Origin: Panicum virgatum
Taxonomy: Eukaryota; Streptophyta; Magnoliopsida; Poales; Poaceae
Assembly: GCF_016808335.1 (NCBI RefSeq)
Contig: NC_053147.1
Coordinates: forward strand, 20,446,913-20,510,912
Direction: 5' to 3'
DNA: 64,000 nt
Shown here piece by piece: positions 1 to 13,608 of this stretch. The position numbers and the translations under genes are program-made. The stretch's first letter is position 1, and the number at the start of each line of letters is the position of its first letter. The notes under the pieces are model-generated. The model was not told the origin of the DNA. It did no database searches and was given only the letters and a program-made list of their open reading frames with translations.

Positions 1-46
1 CCATAGACGAACAACTGATGCCCAGCAGATTTCGAAGGTGCAAGAT

Positions 47-4184
<4,138 letters not shown>

Positions 4185-5497
4185 CGCCCTTCCCCGCCCT
4201 CAGTAGGCGCGGTGGAGGAGGAGCAGCGAGCTGTCCTACCACTACTACTAGTCGCTGCCGGTGGGCAACTGGGAACCGCGAAGGGAATATTTGTAAAGCT
4301 AGGGGAACCGAGAAGGGGCCTAGGCCCAGGGATTATTCACGGTGATGCCATTGCATTCCGGCGCCGTTTCGCCGAGGCTAATGGCATTCCTGTGATTTCT
4401 GCGAAGACGCGGGCCGGTTTACCAGGGAGTGGGGAGGTCACTCGCTGCTGGTGGAGACCGGCAGTGTGAAGGCCGGTCCGGTCCTCCGTGGCGGACCGGC
4501 TATGTGGGACAGCGACGCCGACGCGGAGCGGGCGACGACGTTGACTTTGTCAAAGTCCACCGTGGATCGCGACGTCCCATCCCTCCGAGCTGTGGGGCCC
4601 GGAGACCGGACCGCCGGCCGCTGAGCACGACGTTAACAGCGGAGCGTCACCGATCCCCGCTGGAGCGAATCGCCGCTCGTCGGAGCTGCGCCGGCGGCCA
4701 GTAGGAGGCCGCCATGTCACCGGGACGACGTTTGTTTCGTTTCGTTGCCGCCCGCGGCATGCTGCTCCACGGCCGGAAGAACCCTTCTGGTCGTCCAGCT
4801 TCTTGTGCGTCTATACCATTACCATCACACTTGCACATCGTCATCCAACGTGTATTGGCCAAGGTAAACCCGGGTATTGATCTGAACTTGAAAGATATGT
4901 TCGTGGTTGAGATTGATTTGCTAGTGTCAGTTCGCCAGAACGCATGACGACTTGTGTTTGGCCAAGGGAAAATTGCACAAACCCAAGTACATGCTGATTC
5001 ATTTACCGGAAGGCGCTAGAGGCACTTCATACACTAATTCAGTAATCCTCACTAACCACTCTCGAAATCACCTGTGATGCCATGCGACAGCTACATTAAC
5101 TAGACAACTACCTGCCTTCAAAAAAAAAAGAAACAAAAACTAGTAGACAGCTGGTCGTTGGTCGACAGGCACAGCCTATGAGAATATACGAGTAGGTATT
5201 AGAAAACCATCTCTAGCTTGCTGTTGGGTTTTCGCAATCTCCACATTCGACAAACCTAATTTAATTTGACAACAGAACTAAGAAATGTGCTGTTTTGAAA
5301 AGAGAAAAGAGAAGAACAGTCATTCGAATATCAAATCGAGGCTCGCCAGCCATCACATTACTTCCACATAACATTTCGTCTCAATCACAGCAATTCATTT
5401 AAAACAGTCGGAGGTCACATACAGAAACTAAATTTAAGGTAGATTGGCAAATCTTTGAAGCAACCAGCACCGGTGCTGTAGTCACTATTTCCAAAGC
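4185..5497. other. Intergenic: CRT3 upstream region and eL38 downstream region
   Basis: GC-rich to about 4730 (CRT3 promoter and 5' leader), then AT-rich. The open frames at 4079-4950 are compositional, with no family resemblance and no consistent coding signal. I see no gene or repeat of note. Confidence 0.5.
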
Positions 5498-7185
5498 TTA
5501 AACCTCCTGCACGTTCAAGCCTGCCAAAAGAAGAGATCAAAGTCAGTAACTTGCACAATGGCCAGGAAATTTCAGAAGTGTTTCAACTTGAAACAAAATA
5601 AGTATATAAAAAAATTTGAACAATGGAGGAAGATGCATTTAGGCACATGATAGAACCAAATTTTCGATTTAATCTGTCTACTTCTCAAAAGAGGTCCTGT
5701 AGGCTAGAACATAATCAAAGAAAGTACGTAACCTATAACTTAACACTTCGTTTAGACATGCATGCCCAATCATGGAGAACAAAGTTCACAAAGGCATAAT
5801 CAGTGGTAGTGACATTTGAATTCCTGCATCACTCAAACTAAGTACTGCAAATGGCATTTACAAATATTGATATTGCAATAGCGGGCTTATAAGTTATGAA
5901 TATTGAAGCAAAGAATAGTGGAGCTTTCAGCTAAAAGACCTGCGTGACAACCAGAGTCAAATAAAGCATGTAAAACAATATAAATTAAACAGCTTGCCTA
6001 AAGTTCATATGATGCACATATATAAATTCCAATGGTTCTCAAATGATGTTCGCAATAAAGTACATGCTGAGCAAAACCCAATAAGAAGCCAAAAATCCTA
6101 CTGAATGGCATGCCTATTCTATGACAAGGTTACTTATTAGTGCAAAAATTCTGTTCACAGCTTACCAATATGAATACCAAAAGTTTGATTTCTTGACCAA
6201 TTATTTTCATTACAATTCCATGTCTAATTTTTTTTTCATATGTAAGCGATGGAACAAAAGGACATTACCATTAAGCATGGAGATATCCAGATACATACCA
6301 GGCAATAGGATAGATCAAATTGGATTTAAGCAACTATGCATTACATTGTTTCGGAAAAAAATTCCAATACAGCACATACCAGGAGGCAGAGACTGCTTCA
6401 GCTTGATGGCCTTCTCAGTGTCATAGACACACAGTGTGTAGAGGTACTTGGAGCAGCGAACCTTGAACTTGACGGCATCCTTGCTCCTCTTGATCCTCAC
6501 GGAGCGGGCATCCTTCCTTCTCGCTGTGAGAAGGAAGTCCTTGATCTCATGGATTTGCTTCGGCTACCATCAACAATAAAAAGTCAGAACCCACCACTTA
6601 CGACAAAACAAATTACCATTCCTGTTCAGCACCACAACATCACTATTTGGTAAGGAAGTAACCTACGTACTAAGAACTTTACTGTTAAACGAGTTTAAAT
6701 TAAGCTTGGTGTCCACAACAGTGTTTCCTCAATTGCATTATTAAATTAGATTAATTAATGGACTACAATCAGCAATTCAGTGTATAGCTCCCTTACACCC
6801 CGTCACGTCTGAGGACTATAAATCCTGTAAATTCAATAGTTTCAAAGTTTAACATTCCGGTCTCATAACTGCCTCACTTTATTTGGAGTATGAACTCCAA
6901 TGAAAGTTTGAGTCGCCCCCCAGTTCAGTACTAAATTCGATTTCAGCTACAGAACAGAAGGATATGTACCCGATTCGCTACAAGCCAGCTAGATCTATGA
7001 CAAGGTACCAGCTTACACAAATAAAAAGCAAATCGACCGCACACTAGTGAAAGAGGATGAACAACGAATGCGTACAAATTTCCACCTCTTGAATCCTAAA
7101 AATGCTCGTCGATCTACCCTGAAGAAAAAGAAGAAGAGTAGGATCAAGAGATGAAATTGGATTTGAGAGGAGCGGGAATTACCAT
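5498..7185 (-). CDS. RPL38: 60S ribosomal protein eL38
   Basis: Structural protein of the large cytosolic ribosomal subunit. Exons (minus): 7185-7183 (only the ATG), 6563-6380 and 5520-5498. They join to 69 aa, the normal eL38 length, ending GLNVQEV. Seen: [19 protein letters not shown], then [21 protein letters not shown] and KLKQSLPPG. The first intron directly after the ATG, leaving a 3-nt coding first exon, is typical of plant small ribosomal protein genes and means ORF callers miss the start. The second intron (6379-5521) is about 860 bp. Upstream sequence carries a telo-box, a TATA-like element and GGCCCA motifs. Confidence 0.96.
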
Positions 7186-7225
7186 GATTGCTGCGCTTGG
7201 GAGAGGCCACGAGCGCTGCAGTCGC

Positions 7226-7382
7226 AAACCCTAGCTATGCGTAAGGACGACACAATGGCGGCGGCGGCGGACGCGTGCTTGGTTTTATAGCAAGGCGGAA
7301 GCCCTAACCTTTAATGGGCCGTACCTAAGGGTCCAGTATTGCAAATAATAACGGCCCAAATTAGTTTAGAATAACGGCCCAC
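7226..7382 (-). promoter_or_regulatory. eL38 promoter: telo-box, TATA-like box, three site II-like motifs
   Basis: AAACCCTAG at 7226-7234 (telo-box on the opposite strand), CTATAAAACC read on the minus strand at 7291-7282, and TGGGCC/GGCCCA at 7315-7320, 7353-7358 and 7377-7382. Telo-boxes with site II motifs are the known signature of plant ribosomal-protein and growth-linked promoters. The motifs are seen directly; function is inferred. Confidence 0.7.
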
Positions 7383-8029
7383 CATCCTCTAACCGTGTAA
7401 TCTATGCCTTCAGCGGTTGAGAAATGCTTAGAAACTGCAAAATACAGTATATGCAAGAGAACCTAAAATTGACCCCCGCAAGGCCCCAAACAATATCTGT
7501 CAGTTGAATTTGTTATAAAAAAATGGATCACAGTAAAATTCTTCAGCTTAGTGAATGAAAGTTGAAAACGAGGTTTCGACTTTATTTTGCTTTGTTGTAT
7601 TTGGCAAAGCTTGACAGATCACCAAAGCATACTCATCCATCATATCAGTGATCATATATATGCTAAGTTCTTGCTGTTTGAAGGAGGCTTGTGGCCTGAG
7701 AGGCTAGAGACTTGAGAGACAGCCAAATCTCTGGAAGAGAAGAAACAAGAAACTGACCACACTACTTGCTCCAAAAAGAAAAGGATCAGAGCACATTGTC
7801 ACCGAATCAAAGTTTCCCTTCTCATTTATATCATATCACATGAATGAATCGAATACAGAGCAAAGCAATACATTTGCCTTTGCACTTTGTTACATGATCA
7901 CAGTAACAAGAGTTGAACATATCCCCAAGGCCCAATCTGCAAATGAACAAAAAAAAATTCCTCGTTTCTGATTTCCGCTTTGTGTCTTTCTCCAGTCTTC
8001 AGGCTCTGTTGTGCGGGATCAGAGCAGAA
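7383..8029. other. Intergenic, downstream of the membrane-protein gene
   Basis: AT-rich sequence between the eL38 promoter and the stop codon of the gene at 8030. It probably includes that gene's 3' UTR. No gene seen. Confidence 0.5.
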
Positions 8030-8530
8030 TCAAACATGGTAACCAGACGCCCAGCTCTTGGAGTACTCGCCGTCGGCTTCCTCGCCGCCATCGTCGTGGA
8101 GCCGGAGCGCAAAGGCGAGCGCGAGCGCGGCCCACTCGAGGACGAAGATGGCCGTTCCGAGCCCGCCGACGAGCTTGAGGATGATCTCGCCGTCCTCCTC
8201 CCGGACGTAGGACCGCAGCTCGGCGAGGAAGTCGGCGGTGCGGGTGAAGGCGAGCAGCGCGGCGGCGCCCTGGAAGATGGCGGTGAGGACGGCCCCCGCG
8301 GTGTGCGCGGCTTGCGCGCGGCCGGCCCCAGCGCCGCCGTCCGTGAAGGAGCCCGAGCAGCCGGCGGCGGCGAAGACGGCGGTGAGCGCGTGGAGGAAGA
8401 CGAGGAGCAGGCCGCACGGGGACGGCGCGAGGCGGAGCGAGAGCGTGAGGAAGATGCACGCCGACGCGGCGCCCAGCAGCGTGTAGTTGCACAGCAGGAA
8501 CGCCTTGTGCGCCGTGCGTCCGCCCGCCAT
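8030..8530 (-). CDS. Four-helix membrane protein, uncharacterised plant family
   Basis: Single-exon, 166 aa, GC-rich frame starting at the ATG at 8530. Four hydrophobic segments are visible, at about residues 9-30, 36-58, 75-96 and 117-142. They are separated by short polar loops (a Gly/Asp-rich one near 60-70, and VREEDGE near 110), with a short polar C-terminus ending [11 protein letters not shown]. Small residues dominate the helices. It resembles small plant transmembrane proteins of unknown function; I cannot name the family with certainty and propose no activity. It is transcribed divergently from RPF2, the start codons being about 940 bp apart. Overlapping frames on both strands are GC-driven shadows; this one alone has a regular helix-loop pattern and a clean ATG. 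Confidence 0.75.
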   Translation of the reverse strand: MAGGRTAHKAFLLCNYTLLGAASACIFLTLSLRLAPSPCGLLLVFLHALTAVFAAAGCSGSFTDGGAGAGRAQAAHTAGAVLTAIFQGAAALLAFTRTADFLAELRSYVREEDGEIILKLVGGLGTAIFVLEWAALALAFALRLHDDGGEEADGEYSKSWASGYHV

Positions 8531-8877
8531 CGATCACCCCGTGCGCGCTGTCTGAGCACCGGCTGCTTGTTGGTCGCGATCGGGATCTGCGACTGCGACC
8601 GCGAGGAGAGCAGAGTGCAGAGAGATCGAGAGGGAAGGGTGGGGCGCGCGAGTGATGAAGGAGCCGGAGAGCAAGGTGGCGAGCATTAATAGATCTGCAC
8701 GAGGCGGGAAAAGGGGGCTCGGCGTCGACGACCGTTGGGCGGCGAGGGGTTAACGGCTAGTGCCGCGGGAGGAGCCTGTCTGCCTGCGACTCGCGTGCAG
8801 CCGAAGCGAAGGGGCAAGGGGAGAGACGTTGAAAGCTGAGACGAAAGGGTAAAAAAGAAGCTTCGCTTCATGGACTC

Positions 8878-9043
8878 ATGGGCCTAAATCGGCCCACGAA
8901 ATACCAGCCCAAGAAAAATACCGGCCTCCTCAAAGAAGGTACCAGGCCCATCGAGTTGATTGGGTCAGCCCAGAACAGCTTCATGCGCTGCGCCGCCGTT
9001 CTCTAGTCCTGGACAAAGGCGGCGCGTGGGGTTTCTAGGGTTT
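8878..9043 (+). promoter_or_regulatory. RPF2 promoter: GGCCCA/AGCCCA cluster plus telo-box
   Basis: Repeated site II-like motifs occur between 8878 and 8975: GGGCCT, GGCCCA at 8891-8896, AGCCCA, GGCCCA near 8944, and AGCCCA near 8967. They are followed by TAGGGTTT at 9036-9043. This is the same motif pair as at the eL38 promoter, typical of plant ribosome-biogenesis genes. Because the membrane-protein gene is divergent, the cluster could serve both directions. Confidence 0.65.
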
Positions 9044-9177
9044 GGTGATAGGGAGTCGTGGGGTTTCAGGTAGCCTCCTCTCCTCCTCGGCGTCTGGGCC
9101 TCACTCCGGGCGTCGCGCTTCGTCTCCCCCAGACGCCGCCGCCTAGGGCTTCCTCCGCCGCCCTCCACCGCCTCCCT

Positions 9178-9293
9178 CGGGTCGCCGCCGTCCTCCACCT
9201 CCTCGTCGGGTCGCCGCCGTCCTCCACCTCCTCGTCGGGTCGCCGGCGCCCTTCACCGCCTCCCTCGGGTCGCCGCCACCTCCCTCGGGTCGC
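9178..9293 (+). repeat. 29-bp GC-rich tandem repeat in the RPF2 leader region
   Basis: About four copies of a 29-bp unit built on GTCGCCGCCGTCCTCCACC, the first two nearly identical (starting 9181 and 9210), the later ones diverged. It lies in the probable 5' UTR, followed by a C-run and a possible small UTR intron (GTAAGT at 9341, acceptor near 9418). Confidence 0.7.
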
Positions 9294-9469
9294 CCCCCCC
9301 CCCTCCGTCGCCTGGGCCTGCGCTGCCTTGTCTGCAACAGGTAAGTTGACTCTAATTTGGCTGCCCAAGTCTGAAAAGCTGCAACTTGCTCATTACAAAT
9401 TTGTATTGCTTGCCCAGTGAGCAGCTTGTTCTCCGCGGCGGCGGCTTGGAGCGGAGCCGGAGGGAGAAG

Positions 9470-12012
9470 ATGGTGGCGGCGATCAGGGTGCCCAAGACCA
9501 AGCGCGCCAGGCGGGAGCTCCTCAAGCACGCGCCCAAGCTCGTAAGCTTCCTTCTCTGCCCCCCTTCCTCCCACCCCCGTTCTCCCTGCGGCGAGTGGGG
9601 GCCGTATCCAGGGGAGGACTGCAGAATGAGCGACCTAGCCGGGCTTCCTCCAAATTAGGCACCCCACCCTTTTTTTCCCGAAATTGTGCCGATCAGTGGT
9701 AGCATTCCAGTGGGATATGGCAATGGGGAATAAACTTAGAAATCTCTCGAGAGAGAGTAGAGATAGCTTCAGAATTCAGACATCAAACTACTATCAGTTC
9801 ATACCCATCAATGAGAGTACATCTTTGTCCGGATTCCTCATCTGATCCACAGAACTAGCTAGCCTACTCTGCGTTGTATGGCTGATTTTAAGGCCTGCAA
9901 AACGTGTGGTACGGCCCGCTGCTGGGTCAGTGTGCACTGTGCAGGGACCATCTTACAACAAACAGCACCGATGAGGCAATCTTGTGATAACCTTCAGCAG
10001 TCCTTGCGTTCTGCTCCGCTCACAGAAGAGTTGAAAGAAGAAGCTAAGATTGTAGCTGCCATTTACCGAGTATTAATTGATGCTGTTAATCCTTGTTTTC
10101 GTCTATCCAGACTTTACCTTCATGTATACTTGTTATCCGTTGCGAGTGATATAGCTCTATATAATTTAGTAAATGTAGCGGCGGGTTAGTTAACTGGAAA
10201 AAGATGTGAGCTTTTGCCAGAGTGTGCACTGCACTATGATTTGTGCTGAAAATCATGTGGAATTCTCTACGTTAGCTTGCTGGTATAGGTATTAGGATGT
10301 TCTGCATATTTCGAACCTTGTATGCTAATAAGACATTTGCAAATAGAAATAGCATGTTTTTTTTTTGTGACAGAACCTCACGTCTGGCTTCTGCTCTGAT
10401 AATTTTGACAGGTTGAGACCGGCAAAAAGACACTGATCCTCCATGGTACCAAGACTAGTGCTGTGTTGAACTCTGTGCTGTCAGATATTTACCACCTGAA
10501 GCGTGATAATGCTGTGAAGTTCACCAAGAAGAATGACAACATTATGCCTTTTGAAAGTGGTGGAGAATCTTCTTTGGAATTTTTCTCCCTCAAGACAGAC
10601 TGCAGCCTTATAGTGGTGAGTGACATCATTCCGACTTTGTCATTTGGATGCTTAGTGTGAAAAGTAATTGTTTCCATTGCAAAAATGATGCCATACTGTA
10701 TTTGCTGATGCTGTAAATAATTCATGGCGAGGAGTAGAAGTAGAATAATCTAATGAGCTACGCAATGAATTTCTGACCACCCTTATAAATCTGGTTTAAT
10801 GCTTGAGTCCTATGTCCATATGTTGAACATGGTGATTTGATGACTTGTCTTAAGCTCACTCCATTGTTTTCAACTATATTTGAACTTTTGCTGCAGTATG
10901 GTTCTCATTCAAAAAAGAGACCCAATAATCTGATATTGGGAAGGACGTATGACCACCACATATATGACCTTGTTGAAGTAGGAGTTGAGAACTACAAATC
11001 GATGGAGTCTTATGTTTATGATAAGAAGCTGGCACCAAAACTTGGATCAAAGCCTTTCTTTGCCTTCATAGGAGAACATTTTGAGAGCTCTGAAGAGCTG
11101 AAGCATTTGAAAGAAGTGCTGCTTGATCTTTTCAGAGGAGAGGTGAACCATTTGTCCATAGAAGCTGGTATGCGGGATATGGATATTCTCTTCAGCTTCA
11201 TAATAAACTGTTCTGTTAAATGCAGGTTGTAGAGAATCTAAACCTTGCAGGTGTAGATCGGATCTATGTGTGCACAGCAATCTCTCCTACTACTGTCTAC
11301 ATGATGCACTGTGCTCTCCGCCTGAAAAGGTCAGGCACACCTATTCCCAGAATGGAGCTGGTTGAAGTTGGACCTTCAATGGATCTGGTAGTTAGAAGGC
11401 ATAGGCTTCCAGTTGAAAGTTTGAAGAAGGAAGCTATGAAGACTGTTGAACATGCTAAGAAGGTATACCTGATGGAACTGTCTCTACTATTTGATGAATT
11501 GTTGTTATCTTTTATTGGACATTGCTAGTGATTGCTAACTTTAGTTCCATTAGCCTTGAAAAACTACTGTCCCCTATACCTGATGGAACTGTCCCTCTTT
11601 ACTATTTGATTAACTGTTGTTATCTTTTATTGGACATTGCTAGTGATTACTAACTTCAGTTCCATTAGCCTTGAAAAACTACTGTCCCCTTGTGTTACAT
11701 TCTCACTGAAATCTTCCTGAGTCACTACTATGAACCTTCTTGCAGATGAAGAATGTCACCAAGGATCCAGTGCAGGGCAAGCTGGGCAAGGTCTACATGC
11801 CAGACCAGCAGGTTTGTATCATACTATTTTGTTTCTGGAACAATAAAAATGGTCAAGATTGCTTTTGACATGATAAACTGATTCATGGTTTTTACTGAAT
11901 TCAGGTTGGGAAGTTGGCCTTATCGAGTGACATAAAGGGACTGAAGAGGGAGCGCCGCGAGGCCAAGAAAAACAACAAGCACTCAAAGAAGCAAAAGGTC
12001 AACCCTGAGTAA
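9470..12012 (+). CDS. RPF2: Ribosome production factor 2 homolog (Brix domain)
   Basis: Nucleolar 60S assembly factor. In yeast Rpf2 acts with Rrs1 to bring the 5S RNP (5S rRNA, uL18, uL5) into pre-60S particles and is needed for 27S pre-rRNA processing. Exons: 9470-9541, 10412-10615, 10897-11142, 11226-11462, 11746-11811, 11905-12012. All introns are GT-AG and phase 0, giving 310 aa, the usual length. Seen: basic N-terminus VPKTKRARRELLKHAP; Brix domain from about residue 29 to 230 (LHGTKTSAVLNSVLSDIYHL, NNLILGRTYDHHIYD, VDRIYVCTAISPTTVY, PRMELVEVGPSMDLVVRRHR); and a Lys/Arg-rich nucleolar-type tail (RRERREAKKNNKHSKKQK-like) ending VNPE. Confidence 0.95.
11469..11695 (+). repeat. Tandem duplication (about 110 bp x 2) inside RPF2 intron 4
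   Basis: CTGATGGAACTGTC through AAACTACTGTCCCC occurs twice back to back, the second copy starting near 11580, with small indels. The first copy begins a few bases after the donor at 11463. Confidence 0.85.
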
Positions 12013-12414
12013 AAAACAGGGATTTGTTTTGTCTTGGGTACTGGTCACACTAAGGACTTTTGCTTGTTGTTCACAGCCGCTGTGTTAGCCAAGTGTAAGC
12101 CACTTGCTGTTACATTGGGTGGTAATCGTTTAGTGCCATTTTTGTAGGCAAAAAACCTTGTGGTGACTTGCACAATATGCGCACCAACTCATTATGTCAG
12201 ACAAGCATGGAAGTTTTGAGCAATGGTATGTTACAGTTATTATTACATTTGCTAGTCCTGGACTCCTGATGTCATTGATCTGCGATGATGGATGAGTTTT
12301 GCCCTCACGAAATGGATGGCATTTTCTATCCATGTGGCTGTGAATCCTGAATCTGTTGACAAATGCACAGTTGCATGGAATCATACTACCGCCCAATCTG
12401 TTCTGCGTTTCCTG
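12013..12414. other. RPF2 3' UTR and spacer
   Basis: The 3' UTR of RPF2 followed by AT-rich spacer. No gene seen. Confidence 0.5.
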
Positions 12415-12616
12415 TGCTGTTCCGGTGGGGCGGCCAAAGAAGGTCTCGCCGTAGGGTGGTTTTGTCGATCCAGACAGGAATGACTGGCGCCGCCATGATG
12501 ACGAGGTTGCCGGTGTCTATGTACGAGGGTGAACATCGAGGTGATGTTCCGAGCTCACGTCAGAGATACGAACCAGCAGGAGGAAGACGAGGGAGAAGAG
12601 AAGCTCCAGCTCCATG
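12415..12616 (-). pseudogene. GDSL esterase/lipase first-exon remnant, catalytic block deleted
   Basis: An ATG at 12616 begins a good secretion signal (MELELLFSLVFLLLVRISD). Then, in shifted frames, come pieces of the grass GDSL esterase N-terminus: TSMFTL, YIDTGNLVIMAAPVIPVW and YGETFFGRPTG. The Gly-Asp-Ser nucleophile block expected between TSMFTL and YIDTGN is missing, and about 8 nt appear to be lost there, which also breaks the frame. A second shift separates the signal peptide from TSMFTL. Homology stops after the first exon and no later exons are visible down to the RPF2 3' end. Intact relatives are about 350 aa secreted SGNH hydrolases. I infer a dead, truncated copy. Confidence 0.65.
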
Positions 12617-12899
12617 GCTGCCCCGACTGACCTGGAAGAGACACGAGAACCAAAGAAATCCACATGCCGCGCTAGTTGTATAGCGGCAGAGCCGAGGGAT
12701 GCTTGGAAGATGCGTCTGGTCAAACAGATGAGGAAAGCCGTTGCTTGCTCGATGGAGATGGAAGTGTTAGTGTTGACGAAGAACAGGAGCCTGATTGGTC
12801 CCGAGCTCAAGTGCTGCCATGGTGGTGGTGGTGGTGTGCGCGCTGGGTGAATCTGCTTATGCCGCCCACGCGCAGTTGTGCTCGAGATCAAACCATGTA

Positions 12900-13071
12900 C
12901 TCCCTCCGTTCCAAGTTATAGATGCATAATTTTTCATTGGGTAAAGCTCGTTTTAGCAAATATAGATGCATAATTTTTACTATACATTTAGACATAGTGT
13001 TTATCCAAATACATAACAAAATTTATGTATTTAAATTTGCCAAAACGACCTATAATTTGGAACGTAGGGAG
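12900..13071. mobile_element. Stowaway MITE, complete
   Basis: 172 bp, AT-rich, starting CTCCCTCCGTTCC and ending GGAACGTAGGGAG, flanked by TA on both sides (12898-12899, 13072-13073). CTCCCTCCGT terminal repeats with a TA target duplication define Stowaway (Tc1/mariner-derived) MITEs. An internal 16-bp motif, ATAGATGCATAATTTT, occurs twice near the left end. Confidence 0.93.
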
Positions 13072-13073
13072 TA

Positions 13074-13608
13074 CGTCTTAGGCTCTTAGCTCTTAGGCCG
13101 TGATGGGACCTTCATTAGTGATGGGACCTTCATTAGATAACACAATGAAAAATGTCACCGCCGGGGCCAGGTACAACCTGCTGGTGCTCCGGGCAGCCTC
13201 AGGGGTTGTCTGAAATTTGCAACGTATCCGCCGACGGCATACAGGGCACAGTAGGTCGGAACAGATAGAACCCACAGCATAAAACATCATCCACGAAACA
13301 TAAACAGCTACGCCATCCTAAAGATTTTCACCGGGCAGCTTTGAGCACCACAGCAACAAGCTTATAAACGTTATATGGGCAGAGGCCACAAACACGATGG
13401 AGCAATGGTACCTCGATTACTGCCACGCGCCACTGCCAGTACTGGAAAGGCGAACAGGTTCTAGGCCATGGTTTCGAGTTCGAGCAAGTGGCAAGGGTGC
13501 CAGCAGACGCTAAGGCTAGAAACGCATCTGGTTCACAAGTTCAGGCCGCACGGTAGCACTATTTACATTGTCACGCCAGTACGGGGCGCAGCTTATTGCA
13601 TGGCTCGC
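13074..13608. other. Spacer downstream of the SPT5-like gene
   Basis: It contains an 18-bp tandem pair (GATGGGACCTTCATTAG, near 13100-13136) and presumably the 3' UTR of the minus-strand SPT5-like gene. No gene seen. Confidence 0.5.

Noticed and set aside
7913..8689. Plus-strand 258-codon open frame
   Set aside because: It is the GC-rich antisense shadow of the minus-strand membrane-protein gene, with low-complexity Glu/Arg/Gly composition and no family resemblance.
8999..9420. Pro/Arg-rich plus-strand frame upstream of RPF2
   Set aside because: Coded by 29-bp tandem repeats in the leader; at most an upstream ORF, not a protein gene.
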